Positions 47,951 to 56,951 of a stretch of DNA of 64,000 bases are shown one piece after another (the first letter of the stretch is position 1; each line of letters begins with the position of its first letter). The stretch lies in the NCBI RefSeq assembly GCF_001623075.1, contig NZ_LMCF01000219.1:19613-83612 (forward strand). Direction: 5' to 3'. A program made the position numbers and the translations under genes. The notes below the pieces were generated by a model, which was not told where the DNA came from, made no database searches, and saw only the letters and a program-made list of their open reading frames with translations. Source of the DNA: Pseudovibrio sp. Ad37. Lineage in GTDB: Bacteria; Pseudomonadota; Alphaproteobacteria; Rhizobiales; Stappiaceae.

Positions 47951-48607
47951 TCAGATCCCGAAGAGTGGCTGCAAAAGCTTGGGAAAGAAGCCTTTGAAGT
48001 CGAGTGGAGCGTCGGTCACAGCAAGGCAGATGCAGTCTTCTTCTGTATCTGCAATTGGCTGATGATGCACATGCTCGTCTGCTTCCTGGACATCGCCGAT
48101 CTTATAGCGTCCGGTCTCATCACTGAACGACCCTTGCAGCACCAGTGTCATTTCTGATCCGTGGTGCGAATGCTCAGGCGTGACAAACCCCGGAGACAGT
48201 TTCAACAAACGTGCACTTTCACCTTCGCTCGACTTAATCGGCAAAATGAACTGTCGGATCCCCGGACCAACCATCTTCCATTTGATGCCGCTGTATCCAT
48301 GCCCCAGCACATCCCACAGCGCCGATGGCACGCCTTTCTCAGGCTTGGGTTCAGCCAGATAGGCACCCATCGAAAGTGTTGGTTCATTTTCAACTCGGGC
48401 CATCAGAAGATCGAACATGTCGTCAGAAGGTTTTTGTTGCTCGCCCGTTTGAAGCATAGCACCTGCAAGAGCTTCCGCTTCAGCTACGCGGGCCTTACAC
48501 CCTTGGCAAAGCTCCAGATGACAGGAGACAAGCAACGCATGCCCTGCCGGCAAAGAGCCAGTCGCATAGGCCCATACAATTTCATCGCTGAGGTGATGGT
48601 TGATCAT
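47951..48607 (-). CDS. chrR: ChrR-type zinc anti-sigma factor with cupin domain
   Basis: ChrR holds RpoE inactive and releases it on singlet-oxygen stress. The 218-residue protein has the zinc-binding anti-sigma domain (early His pair, then HLELCQGC with one His and two Cys) and a C-terminal cupin domain (GFVTPEHSHHGSEMTLVLQG; H-rich EHVHHQPI). It overlaps the sigma gene by 4 bases (ATGA), the usual coupled arrangement. Confidence 0.93.
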   Translation of the reverse strand: MINHHLSDEIVWAYATGSLPAGHALLVSCHLELCQGCKARVAEAEALAGAMLQTGEQQKPSDDMFDLLMARVENEPTLSMGAYLAEPKPEKGVPSALWDVLGHGYSGIKWKMVGPGIRQFILPIKSSEGESARLLKLSPGFVTPEHSHHGSEMTLVLQGSFSDETGRYKIGDVQEADEHVHHQPIADTEEDCICLAVTDAPLDFKGFFPKLLQPLFGI

Positions 48608-49206
48608 AGGTCCACCCCTTCCAAAAGTTTCCGTAAACGCGCCAGAGCCAGCCTCATCCGAGATTTGACAGTTCCCAGCGGCAATTCCAAGTACTGAGCA
48701 ATTTTTGAGTGGCTGGCGTCTTCATAAAACGCCAATTTGATAATGGCCGATTGCTCCGCCGGCAAAAGGGGAAGAGCTTTCTTCACCCGTTCGCTGAGCT
48801 GTGATTGGTGATGGTCATCAATCTGGGTCTCTTCTCCAACCAACTCATTGGCAAAAAACTGATCATCTTTGTAAAGATACCGCCGCTCTTTACGAAAACG
48901 ATCAATCCGAAGGTTACGGGCAATCGTGTAAATCCAGGTCGATGCGGAAGCCTTACGACTGTCAAACATCTCTGCCTTTCGCCAAACGATGACAAAAGTT
49001 TCCTGAACCAGCTCCTCCGAAAGCTCCGAGGTTGCTCCACCTTTCAGAAAGTAAGTCTTAAGACGCGGAGCGAAAAACTCGAAGAGCTGTCGGAAGATCT
49101 CCCGCGAACGCTCTTGACCGAGAGATAAAAGCAAAGCGCTTAAATCTGCGGAGGTCAGGCTGTTCTCGCTCTCACCATCATTGTTTTGAAGCTGCATCGT
49201 AATCAT
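48604..49206 (-). CDS. rpoE: ECF sigma factor RpoE (ChrR-controlled, ECF11-like)
   Basis: This sigma-70 family ECF factor of about 200 residues has region 2 (ELVQETFVIVWRKAEMFDSRKASASTWIYTIARN) and region 4 (LPAEQSAIIKLAFYEDASHSKIAQYLELPLGTVKSRMRLAL). In Rhodobacter the RpoE-ChrR pair drives the singlet-oxygen response. The open frame begins at 49224; ATG 49206 is chosen and 49197 is possible. Its own promoter upstream matches the expected RpoE consensus, implying autoregulation. Confidence 0.92.
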   Translation of the reverse strand: MITMQLQNNDGESENSLTSADLSALLLSLGQERSREIFRQLFEFFAPRLKTYFLKGGATSELSEELVQETFVIVWRKAEMFDSRKASASTWIYTIARNLRIDRFRKERRYLYKDDQFFANELVGEETQIDDHHQSQLSERVKKALPLLPAEQSAIIKLAFYEDASHSKIAQYLELPLGTVKSRMRLALARLRKLLEGVDL

Positions 49207-49240
49207 CGCTCTGCAAACCGCCAAATTGTCTCACATAGTC

Positions 49241-49270
49241 TTTTTACCAAACAGTTTGTCAATTGGATCA
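49241..49270 (-). promoter_or_regulatory. RpoE-type promoter of rpoE-chrR
   Basis: On the minus strand TGATCC (49270-49265) is followed after exactly 18 bases by TAAAAA (49246-49241), 35 bases before the rpoE ATG at 49206. The -35 element equals that of known RpoE/ChrR-dependent promoters (TGATCC-N18-TAAGA type). Confidence 0.82.
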
Positions 49271-49287
49271 TTTTTTCCTGCCTAAGG

Positions 49288-49317
49288 TGATCCATTTCCA
49301 ATCAACGCTCCTAAAAA
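49288..49317 (+). promoter_or_regulatory. RpoE-type promoter of the oxidoreductase-DUF1365-cfa operon
   Basis: TGATCC (49288-49293) and TAAAAA (49312-49317) are separated by exactly 18 bases, as in the divergent rpoE promoter. The start codon of the first gene lies 26 bases downstream. The two -35 elements are only 17 bases apart, back to back. Confidence 0.82.
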
Positions 49318-49343
49318 GAGAAACTTTAGATTGGATGTGAGCT

Positions 49344-50684
49344 ATGAAAATCGCAGTCATTGGGAGTGGAATTGCCGGCCTTTCCGCAGCTTGGCTTCTC
49401 TCGAAAAGCCACAATGTAGATGTCTATGAAAAGGACGATCGCCTTGGCGGGCATGCCAACACACAGAATGTGAAAATTGCCGGCGAAGACGTCGCCGTCG
49501 ATACCGGCTTCATCGTCTACAACGAGAAAACCTATCCCAATCTGACTGCACTTTTCAATCATTTGGATGTTCAGACAGACCCAACCGAAATGTCCTTCGC
49601 AGTTTCTTTGGAACAAGGATCACGAGAGTATTCTGGCTCAGGTTTGAAAGGCCTGTTCGCCCAGAAATCTAACCTCTTCCGCCCCAGCTTCCTGCGCATG
49701 ATTTCGCAGACGCTCCGCTTTTACAAAGAAGCACCTCAAGACGCTGGTGATCCAAAACTCCAGTCAACATCACTGGGCAGCTATCTCAGCCAAAACAACT
49801 ATTCAGCCACTTTCATCAATGAGCATCTGCTTCCCATGGGAGCAGCCATCTGGTCCATGCCCCCACAGCAGCTTCTGCAGTTTCCATTCCGCGCGTTCAT
49901 CGGCTTTTGCAACAATCATGGACTCTTACAAGTGCGTGACAGACCACAATGGCGCACCGTTTCAGGCGGGTCGCGCAACTACGTTCAAAAATTCGGCTCA
50001 GAGATTTCCGGCAAAGTCATTTTGAATGCCGGTATTTCAGATATCCAGCGCAAACCCGGATCAATCAAGGTTTACTCGAGAAACGGTCACGCAACCTCCT
50101 ACGATCATGTCGTGTTTGCCTGTCACTCTGATCAAGCACTTGCACTGCTCAATGCGGAAGGCAATGCCTCTCGCGCTGAACGTCAGATCCTCGGATCAAT
50201 CCGGTATCAGCGAAACATCGCCATTCTGCATCGCGACATTTCTCTCATGCCGAAACTCAAAACAACCTGGTCCGCATGGAACTTCATTGGCAATCAGATG
50301 GGAAACAATGCTCTGTGCGTGACGTATTGGATGAATGCCCTTCAAAGACTGAACACCTCTGAGGATGTGTTTGTCACCCTCAACCCAAGCCATCAGCCTG
50401 CTGAAGGTTCCGTACTGCGAACCTTCCAATATTCCCACCCGGTTTTTGATCAAACTGCATTATCCGCTCAAAGGCAGCTTTGGCAAATTCAGGGAGAAAG
50501 GCGGACTTGGTTCTGCGGGGCTTACTTGGGTTATGGCTTCCATGAGGACGGATTGCAGTCTGGTTTGGCCGTGGCCGAAGCACTTGGTGACGTCCAGCGA
50601 CCATGGACATGCGATAATCCCAACGGACGCATTGGCCTGCCTGAAGACTGGCCCTACGGAAGTTATCAGGAGGCTGCGGAATGA
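49344..50684 (+). CDS. FAD-dependent amine-oxidase-like oxidoreductase (COG2907 type)
   Basis: This 446-residue flavoprotein has the N-terminal dinucleotide motif IAVIGSGIAGLSAAW (residues 3-17), the flavin-binding VYEKDDRLGGHANT region and a C-terminal FAD segment WFCGAYLGYGFHEDGLQSG. It resembles predicted NAD/FAD proteins that accompany DUF1365 and Cfa enzymes in RpoE regulons. A role in fatty-acid modification, such as the oxidase or desaturase step towards furan or methylated lipids, is inference. Coupled to the next gene by ATGA. Confidence 0.86.
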   Translation: MKIAVIGSGIAGLSAAWLLSKSHNVDVYEKDDRLGGHANTQNVKIAGEDVAVDTGFIVYNEKTYPNLTALFNHLDVQTDPTEMSFAVSLEQGSREYSGSGLKGLFAQKSNLFRPSFLRMISQTLRFYKEAPQDAGDPKLQSTSLGSYLSQNNYSATFINEHLLPMGAAIWSMPPQQLLQFPFRAFIGFCNNHGLLQVRDRPQWRTVSGGSRNYVQKFGSEISGKVILNAGISDIQRKPGSIKVYSRNGHATSYDHVVFACHSDQALALLNAEGNASRAERQILGSIRYQRNIAILHRDISLMPKLKTTWSAWNFIGNQMGNNALCVTYWMNALQRLNTSEDVFVTLNPSHQPAEGSVLRTFQYSHPVFDQTALSAQRQLWQIQGERRTWFCGAYLGYGFHEDGLQSGLAVAEALGDVQRPWTCDNPNGRIGLPEDWPYGSYQEAAE

Positions 50685-51541
50685 TCCTGACAGGACGACA
50701 GCAGGAAGCCTCAAATGCACCGCTCAGGATCTACCTGGGCGATGTGGTGCACTGCCGTCATGATCAGATCAAACACAAGCTCAGCTATAAAGCCGTTTCC
50801 TTTTCAATCGACATCGACCGATTGCAAGACGTGAACCAGATATCGCACTTGCTGTCCGTCGACCGGTTCAACCTATTCAGCTTCCATCCATCAGACCACA
50901 TGGAAGAAGGTCATTCATCCCTACGCGATTATGTAGAGGCTGTGTTGAAACAAGCGCACATAACCGCCATTCCCGAACAAATGCGACTCCTCGCCTACCC
51001 TAGATTTTTAGGAAGAGCCTTCAATCCAATCAGTGTGTTCTACTGCTATTCGAAGAGCAGATTGGAAGCCATTCTTTATCAGGTTCGAAACACCTTTGGT
51101 GACATGCACCATTACGCCGTTGAAATAGCGCCATCTGAACATCAAGGCATTGAACAGGCCTACCGCCACTCATGCCCAAAAAACTTCCATGTGTCACCGT
51201 TTCTGGAAGTCTCCGGCCACTATCATTTTGTTGCGCGTCCTCCAACAGATCATGTGTCACTCATCATACGACTGACACAGAACAGCGCGCCTGTATTAAC
51301 CGCTAGTTTTCAGGGAAAGCAAAAGGCAGCAACAACCACGCGCCTTCTGAAGATTGGCCTGCAATACTTCCAAAATTCGGCAAAAATCCTCGGCCTCATT
51401 CATTTTGAAGCTCTAAAGCTCTGGATCAAAGGTGCCCGCTTTTACAAGCGACCATCACCGCCTGCATCCATCGTAACGGGTATGCACAAGCAAGCTCCGG
51501 CACTCAAAAAGACAAAAATTCACTCAGGGAGACAACCATGA
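50681..51541 (+). CDS. DUF1365 protein
   Basis: This 286-residue member of DUF1365 has the motifs IYLGDVVHCRHDQIKHKLSY and YPRFLGRAFNPISVFYCY. The biochemical role is unknown. It overlaps both neighbours by 4 bases (ATGA), so the three genes form a translationally coupled operon under the RpoE-type promoter at 49288. Confidence 0.88.
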   Translation: MILTGRQQEASNAPLRIYLGDVVHCRHDQIKHKLSYKAVSFSIDIDRLQDVNQISHLLSVDRFNLFSFHPSDHMEEGHSSLRDYVEAVLKQAHITAIPEQMRLLAYPRFLGRAFNPISVFYCYSKSRLEAILYQVRNTFGDMHHYAVEIAPSEHQGIEQAYRHSCPKNFHVSPFLEVSGHYHFVARPPTDHVSLIIRLTQNSAPVLTASFQGKQKAATTTRLLKIGLQYFQNSAKILGLIHFEALKLWIKGARFYKRPSPPASIVTGMHKQAPALKKTKIHSGRQP

Positions 51542-52782
51542 CACTCAGAGATCACTCCTCCCTCAGTCCACTAACCCACGCAAAAACGACGGAGCTTAAC
51601 CTCTCCTCAAAACTCTGGAAGACATTGCTGGACCGTGTGCTCCACCGTCTCTCAGAAGGTCATTTGTGGATCATCCTTCCCAATGATCAAATGCTTTCCT
51701 ATGGCAACCCGTCCGGGAAAGGTCCGGTCGTAACCGTAAAGATTTTAAACACTCGCCTTTTATGGAGGCTTCTTTCCGGTAACTCACTCGCACTGGCCGA
51801 AGGATATCTGGAAGAAGATTGGCAATGCAGTGACCTGAGGTCCCTGTTCGATTTGCTGGTGGCCAACAAACAGATCATGCAGTCCGTCACAAAACGCGGC
51901 ATCCTCTCACGCGCTTTCGCCCGCTTGCGCCATTTGGCAAATGCAAATACATTGAACGGCAGCAAGCGCAACATCGCGTTCCACTACGATCTTGGAAATG
52001 ACTTTTACAGCCACTGGCTCGATGAGACGATGACCTACTCATCTGCTTACAAGCTAAAACAGCACGAAACACTCGAAGACGCCCAGCGTAGAAAGTACGA
52101 TCGTGTCTTGCAGATGACCGATACACAACCAGACCAACAAATTCTGGAGATTGGCTGCGGTTGGGGTGGCTTTGCTGAACATGCCTGCACTGCCGGACGT
52201 GATGTGCACGGCATCACACTCTCACAGGAGCAGCTCAGATTTGCCCAATCCCGCCTTCAATCCCAAGAAACTGACGGAAGTGCATCCTTCGAACTGCGCG
52301 ACTATCGCGAAACGCAAGGCCAGTACGACGCCATAGTCTCAATCGAGATGATCGAAGCGGTGGGTGAAGAGAACTGGGCCGGTTATTTTGAAAAGCTCAA
52401 GTCTCGCCTGAAACCGGGGGGCACTGCTGTCATTCAGGCAATTCTCATCTCTGACGAAAAGTTCCATAGTTACCGCAAGAACGTTGATTTCATTCAGCGC
52501 TACATCTTCCCGGGAGGTTTGCTCCCCTCAGCTAAGGAACTTGCAAGGCAGATTGAGCAACAAAAACTGCAACTCGTGACACGTGAGTTCTTCGGTGCAG
52601 ACTACGAGCAGACACTCATACGTTGGAGAAAGTCGTTCTTCCAGAGCTGGCCAGAAATCGCCAAGCTGGGCTACGACAACCGCTTCAAGCGGATGTGGCA
52701 TTACTATCTGGCATATTGTGAGGCTGGCTTTGCTGAGGGAACCATCAATGTTGGCCTGTTTCAGATCAAAAAACCAATTTGA
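51538..52782 (+). CDS. Cyclopropane-fatty-acid synthase-like methyltransferase
   Basis: This 414-residue SAM-dependent enzyme acts on unsaturated acyl chains of phospholipids. It has the Cfa segments NIAFHYDLGNDFYSHWLDETMTYSSAY and QQILEIGCGWGGFAEHAC, and the IFPGGLLPS and IEMIEAVGEENW motifs. In this operon type the product may be a cyclopropane or a methylated (furan-precursor) lipid; sequence alone cannot decide. Confidence 0.92.
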   Translation: MTLRDHSSLSPLTHAKTTELNLSSKLWKTLLDRVLHRLSEGHLWIILPNDQMLSYGNPSGKGPVVTVKILNTRLLWRLLSGNSLALAEGYLEEDWQCSDLRSLFDLLVANKQIMQSVTKRGILSRAFARLRHLANANTLNGSKRNIAFHYDLGNDFYSHWLDETMTYSSAYKLKQHETLEDAQRRKYDRVLQMTDTQPDQQILEIGCGWGGFAEHACTAGRDVHGITLSQEQLRFAQSRLQSQETDGSASFELRDYRETQGQYDAIVSIEMIEAVGEENWAGYFEKLKSRLKPGGTAVIQAILISDEKFHSYRKNVDFIQRYIFPGGLLPSAKELARQIEQQKLQLVTREFFGADYEQTLIRWRKSFFQSWPEIAKLGYDNRFKRMWHYYLAYCEAGFAEGTINVGLFQIKKPI

Positions 52783-52792
52783 CGAAGTTGAA

Positions 52793-52813
52793 GTTGGGCC
52801 AGACAGGCCCAAC
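52793..52813. terminator. Hairpin between convergent cfa-like and SnoaL genes
   Basis: GTTGGGCC (52793-52800) and GGCCCAAC (52806-52813) pair perfectly around a 5-base loop. U-tracts are weak, but the position between two convergent stops fits a shared terminator. Confidence 0.65.
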
Positions 52814-52820
52814 CAATCCT

Positions 52821-53258
52821 TTAGATCGCAGCACGCGAAGCAATCCATCTGATCATCGCACCAACAACCGGCAGCTTGCGATAGAAATGGCGGGAAGCAT
52901 CCCAATAATCATAGTGCGCACAAACTTTGGCATCCTTGTCAAAGTGCACCTCTGTCACCCCCCGCACGCTCCAGTTGCCAAGCAGTTTTTGCTTGCAGGT
53001 AAAATCCCAACGCATGAAACACAGATCACCAGACCAAGCCAGATCAAGAATCTTGAACCGTGGCTCCTGAACATCCTCATACATCTTGTGAAAGACCTTT
53101 TCGAAGTTGGTACGCCCTTTCACATCATTAAACGGATCAATGAAGTGCACATCATCACTGATGAGTTCTTGAACGTCTTCAATACGGTCCGGCGTAACTT
53201 CTTCAAAGAAAAGCGCATACTGCCTTGCAGCAGCCTCCAGATCAGCTCTCTCAGTCAT
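52821..53258 (-). CDS. SnoaL/NTF2-like protein
   Basis: This 145-residue protein has a SnoaL-type fold (DVQELISDDVHFIDPFNDVKGRTNFEKVFHKMYEDV, VTEVHFDKDAKVCAHYDYWDAS). It is common next to the RpoE-linked SDR and photolyase genes; the reaction is unknown. Its ATG overlaps the SDR stop by 4 bases. Confidence 0.85.
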   Translation of the reverse strand: MTERADLEAAARQYALFFEEVTPDRIEDVQELISDDVHFIDPFNDVKGRTNFEKVFHKMYEDVQEPRFKILDLAWSGDLCFMRWDFTCKQKLLGNWSVRGVTEVHFDKDAKVCAHYDYWDASRHFYRKLPVVGAMIRWIASRAAI

Positions 53259-54007
53259 CGTTTACTCATCCTTCTCGTAACCGGAAAGTAGAGAGCGTAT
53301 GGCAACAAGCGCAGGATCTTCATGATAGCGGCAAGGCGGAATGGAAAGTAAATCTCAAACTTGCGCTTCTCAAGTCCCCTATAGATATCATTGGCAGCCT
53401 GCTCTGGTCCCAGAAGAAACGGCATCTCAAAGGTGTTCTTGTCAGTCATGGGGGTCTTTACGAAGCCCGGATTCACAAGTGACAGGTCAATCCCAGCCTT
53501 GTCAAAGTCAGGCTTCAGACTCTCACACAGGTTGATCAGCGCCGCTTTGGTTGGCCCATAACAGGCAGCATTGGGAAGACCGCAATACCCGCTTAATGAA
53601 CTAACAATCGCGATATGCCCTGCACCTTGCTGTTTCAGCAACGGAAAGAGCCCCGCAATCACACGTACAGCACCAAAGTAATTCGTATCCATGGAAGCCA
53701 CAGAATGCTCTTCACTCAACACATCTATGCCGCCGGGAAAGTACACGCCTGAGCAATACACCGTGAGGTCAGGCAGTTTGTCAGTCTGCTGAAAACGCTC
53801 CAATGCCTCAGAGACTTGCACTGCATCGGTCACATCAAGCGGCATCACGTCAACATTGCTGGCATCCTCAGCAACAGCCTGAAGCTTCTGCTCATTTCGC
53901 GCACTGACAACAACCTGCCATCCAGAACGCGCATACAACTGGGCAAGGCTTGCTCCAATGCCGGAACTCGCTCCAATAATCCAAACAAGCTTCTCATGTT
54001 CTGCCAT
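53255..54007 (-). CDS. Short-chain dehydrogenase/reductase
   Basis: This 250-residue classical SDR has the nucleotide motif GASSGIGAS at residues 12-20, the catalytic serine in IVSSLSGYCG and the YGPTK catalytic motif near residue 153. A C-terminal hydrophobic stretch (AAIMKILRLLPYALYFPV) suggests membrane association. The substrate is unknown. It lies between the photolyase and SnoaL genes on the same strand. Confidence 0.9.
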   Translation of the reverse strand: MAEHEKLVWIIGASSGIGASLAQLYARSGWQVVVSARNEQKLQAVAEDASNVDVMPLDVTDAVQVSEALERFQQTDKLPDLTVYCSGVYFPGGIDVLSEEHSVASMDTNYFGAVRVIAGLFPLLKQQGAGHIAIVSSLSGYCGLPNAACYGPTKAALINLCESLKPDFDKAGIDLSLVNPGFVKTPMTDKNTFEMPFLLGPEQAANDIYRGLEKRKFEIYFPFRLAAIMKILRLLPYALYFPVTRRMSKR

Positions 54008-54051
54008 AACGCCCTCTCTGTTTGCTCTTACGCAGCGAGGTAACTTTCAGA

Positions 54052-55584
54052 TCACGCTTGCGTCTCATCCAACAGCCCAAGAAAACGGCGGCTATCACTT
54101 CTGATCTCGCTCTTCTTGCTGTCACTCATCTTGTCCCAGCTGCGGTAGATCATCGAGACTCTGGGATTGCCTCGGAGCTTCTCTTCATTCTGATCCAGAA
54201 AATTCCAATAAAGGTAGTTGAAGGGACAGGCTTTCTCACCCGTCTTCGTTGCGTGAGAATAAGAGCAATGCTCACAGTAGTTCGACATTCTGTTGATGTA
54301 AGCACCACTGGCTGCATATGGTTTTGAAGCGAACAGCCCACCATCCGCAAACAGGATCATTCCATTCACATTGGGCAACTCCACCCACTCATAAGCATCC
54401 GCGTAAACTGCGAGATACCACTCACTCACTTGTTTGGGAGCAAGCCCGGCAAGCAACGAGAAATTCCCGATCACCATGAGCCGCTGAATGTGATGCGCGT
54501 AAGCATTCGCTTTTGTCTCCACAATACACTGGTGAAGACAATTCATCTGCGTCTCTCCAGTCCAGTAAAACTCAGGCAAGTTTCGAGAGGCCTCAAAATA
54601 ATTTAGTCCTGCGTAGTCAGGCATGGAAAGCCAATAGATCCCACGAATGAACTCTCGCCACCCCACAATCTGGCGGATGAACCCCTCAACAGAGTTCAAC
54701 GGTGCAGTCCCGTCAAAATACGCCCGCTCCGCCGCACGAACACATTCGAGAGGAAGCAATAATCCACAATTGAGGTAGAAGCTGATGTGACTATGAAACA
54801 TCCAGGGTTCGCCCTGAACCATAGCATCCTGATAATCACCAAACCTGCCGAGACGCTCAGCAACAAACTGATCCAGCGCCTTAAGCGCATCCTCACGGGT
54901 CACAGCAAGAGAAAACGGCTGCAAGTCACCAAAGTGCTCAGGAAACTGCTCCGCAACAAGTGCCAGAACGTCCTCTGTGATCCCGTCTGGCTCTACAGAA
55001 AAAGGAGCTGGAACATCCAACTCCTTTGGTGCGCTCTTGCGGTTGTCATGATCATAATTCCACTGTCCGCCCAGAGGTTTGTCACCCTCCATCAAGATGG
55101 CATGATCACGTCGCATCTCTCGATAAAAGTACTCCAGCCGTAAGCTCTTGCGCCCGGACGCCCACTTTTGAAAACCTTCAGCAGAGCAGAGAAAGCGGTC
55201 ATCATCACGCAGCTCAACCGGCAAACCTAGTCGCTCCTGCCAGCTCTCCATGTCATGCAATAAGCGATATTCACCGGGCTTCGTTACAATGAGTTCGGTA
55301 ACAGTTCCAGCCTCCCTCAATCGAAGGACTTCCCCAAACAAACAACCGGTATTCTCAGCGCTATCGTAGTTCACGTAAACAACGCGATGTCCCAGAGACC
55401 TCAACGCCTCAGCAAAGTGGCGCATCACCGAAAACAGAAACGCAATCTTCTTTTTGTGATGGCGAACATAAGTCGCTTCCTCGCGCACCTCCGCCATCAC
55501 AATGACATCTTCACCCGGCTTTGCATCGCGCAGGCTGGAAAGAGACAAACTTAACTGATCCCCAAGTACCAGGCGCAAACGCAT
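54052..55584 (-). CDS. Iron-sulfur bacterial cryptochrome/(6-4) photolyase
   Basis: This 510-residue protein of the FeS-BCP family (CryB of Rhodobacter, PhrB of Agrobacterium) uses blue light and FAD to repair (6-4) photoproducts or to signal. The conserved cluster cysteines are present: one in QMNCLHQCIV, and YCEHC plus KACPF in the C-terminal part. The FAD region GWREFIRGIYWL and MNCLHQ...HHIQRLM is intact. The frame starts at 55602, but the ATG at 55584 has GGGGAG 9 bases upstream. It fits the photo-oxidative module. Confidence 0.92.
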   Translation of the reverse strand: MRLRLVLGDQLSLSLSSLRDAKPGEDVIVMAEVREEATYVRHHKKKIAFLFSVMRHFAEALRSLGHRVVYVNYDSAENTGCLFGEVLRLREAGTVTELIVTKPGEYRLLHDMESWQERLGLPVELRDDDRFLCSAEGFQKWASGRKSLRLEYFYREMRRDHAILMEGDKPLGGQWNYDHDNRKSAPKELDVPAPFSVEPDGITEDVLALVAEQFPEHFGDLQPFSLAVTREDALKALDQFVAERLGRFGDYQDAMVQGEPWMFHSHISFYLNCGLLLPLECVRAAERAYFDGTAPLNSVEGFIRQIVGWREFIRGIYWLSMPDYAGLNYFEASRNLPEFYWTGETQMNCLHQCIVETKANAYAHHIQRLMVIGNFSLLAGLAPKQVSEWYLAVYADAYEWVELPNVNGMILFADGGLFASKPYAASGAYINRMSNYCEHCSYSHATKTGEKACPFNYLYWNFLDQNEEKLRGNPRVSMIYRSWDKMSDSKKSEIRSDSRRFLGLLDETQA

Positions 55585-56951
55585 CTGCAGTTCTCCCCTC
55601 ATGGCAGCCCATCAAACTCCCCAAAAGGTAGAGCGCAAGCAACAACGAAGCCATACCCAACAATTAGGTCAAACCTCCACCTGAGGCACCTCGTCTTCTA
55701 ACATCCTATAGAGTTGCAGTTATGCCCTCACTATCCCCCATCAAAATCCTTGATCCGCCAGCAACTCCGTCTCCTCTCACAAACTCAGTCAAGCATTCAG
55801 GACAAGAGCATCCATCTCACTCAACACGAAGCATTGGTGCCATAGCTCCACCATGTCCATACTGCAGCAAATACGTCGCTCCATGTGACCATGCAGCAAG
55901 ACGCGTGAATGGATGAAAGAGAGCGTGTTTTTCGCATTTCAACGCAGCTTTTACAAAAGCGCTCACCGTTTCTGACCGATGAACGCAAACGGTCTCAAAC
56001 ACATATCTCATCGACATCGCAAAGTTGGTAGGAGAAGCTCAAATCATCACAACAATGACGCTCAAGTCCGTTCTTTGTTGCTCTCAAAACGACCATTTTT
56101 TTAGCTAATCCAGACAAGTGATTTGCTGTCTAACACCTCAAAATCAGCGCAATTCGGCAGTTTTCCACGTTTTGTGCAAAAAAATCGATGCTTATGATGA
56201 TAAAAGTTCATCAGGCGTATAAGTGCCATTTTTTTAGGCAAAACACTTTAGGAAGACGAGTTAAACCCGAAAATTGCAACTGCAAATCGCGATAGCAATA
56301 CTCAACGGGAGCATTCCCGGAGCTCGCCCAAAAGTAACGCATAAACTATTGTATTTATTGAATTTTATATGGAGTTAGGATTTCTCACAAAGTCCATATA
56401 ACGATCTTATGGTTTAAGATCACATGATAAAATACGCTGTCTCAATCAGATAAAATCACCCGCCTAACCTACAAAACAAGCAACAAGAACACTTTGGCTA
56501 GTTTTCGCAATGTATGAATTGCTAATATTTTAAATATTATACTTTGATTTAAGTAACAATTTGAGAGATCTAAAACTGATGATTATTTTTGCTTGTATAG
56601 GCGTGATCCATTTCCACTTATAACTGAATTGTTTACTACAAGCTTTAGCTTAGTTTCATATTACCTATTGGGAATCCACACTCCAACTCTTAAGTAATCA
56701 TATCTATAAGCTTTAAGAGTCCAGCAGTTAATATTCATGGTTAACAATAAAGCTAAAATTTTAGTCACAATGACGCCGGGTAACTACTTCAGTCACACAG
56801 TGCAAAAACTTTTTTACTCGACATACATATTGGTATTAATATATTATTTACCATGTTTGATTGCACATAATACAGTCGAAAGCAAAAAATAGACTGATCT
56901 GGGGTGTGCCAAAACCACTGTAACGCATAGGCAAATTTTGTAGGGGCTGTG
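55585..56951. other. Long non-coding AT-rich region with several inverted repeats
   Basis: This is 1.37 kb without a credible gene; frames at 55722-55916 and 55817-56017 have no family likeness and oppose each other. Three perfect inverted repeats are present: TTATATGGA/TCCATATAA (56365-56401), GATCTTA/TAAGATC (56403-56421) and ACTCTTAA/TTAAGAGT (56686-56720). GTGATCCATTTCCA at 56603-56616 is identical to the -35 region of the RpoE-type promoter at 49287-49300, but no TAAAAA follows at N18. The promoter of the rpfF homologue must lie near the right end. Confidence 0.55.

Noticed and set aside
55722..56017. Two overlapping opposite frames of 64 and 66 codons
   Set aside because: Neither has a ribosome site of quality or a recognisable family, and they oppose each other.
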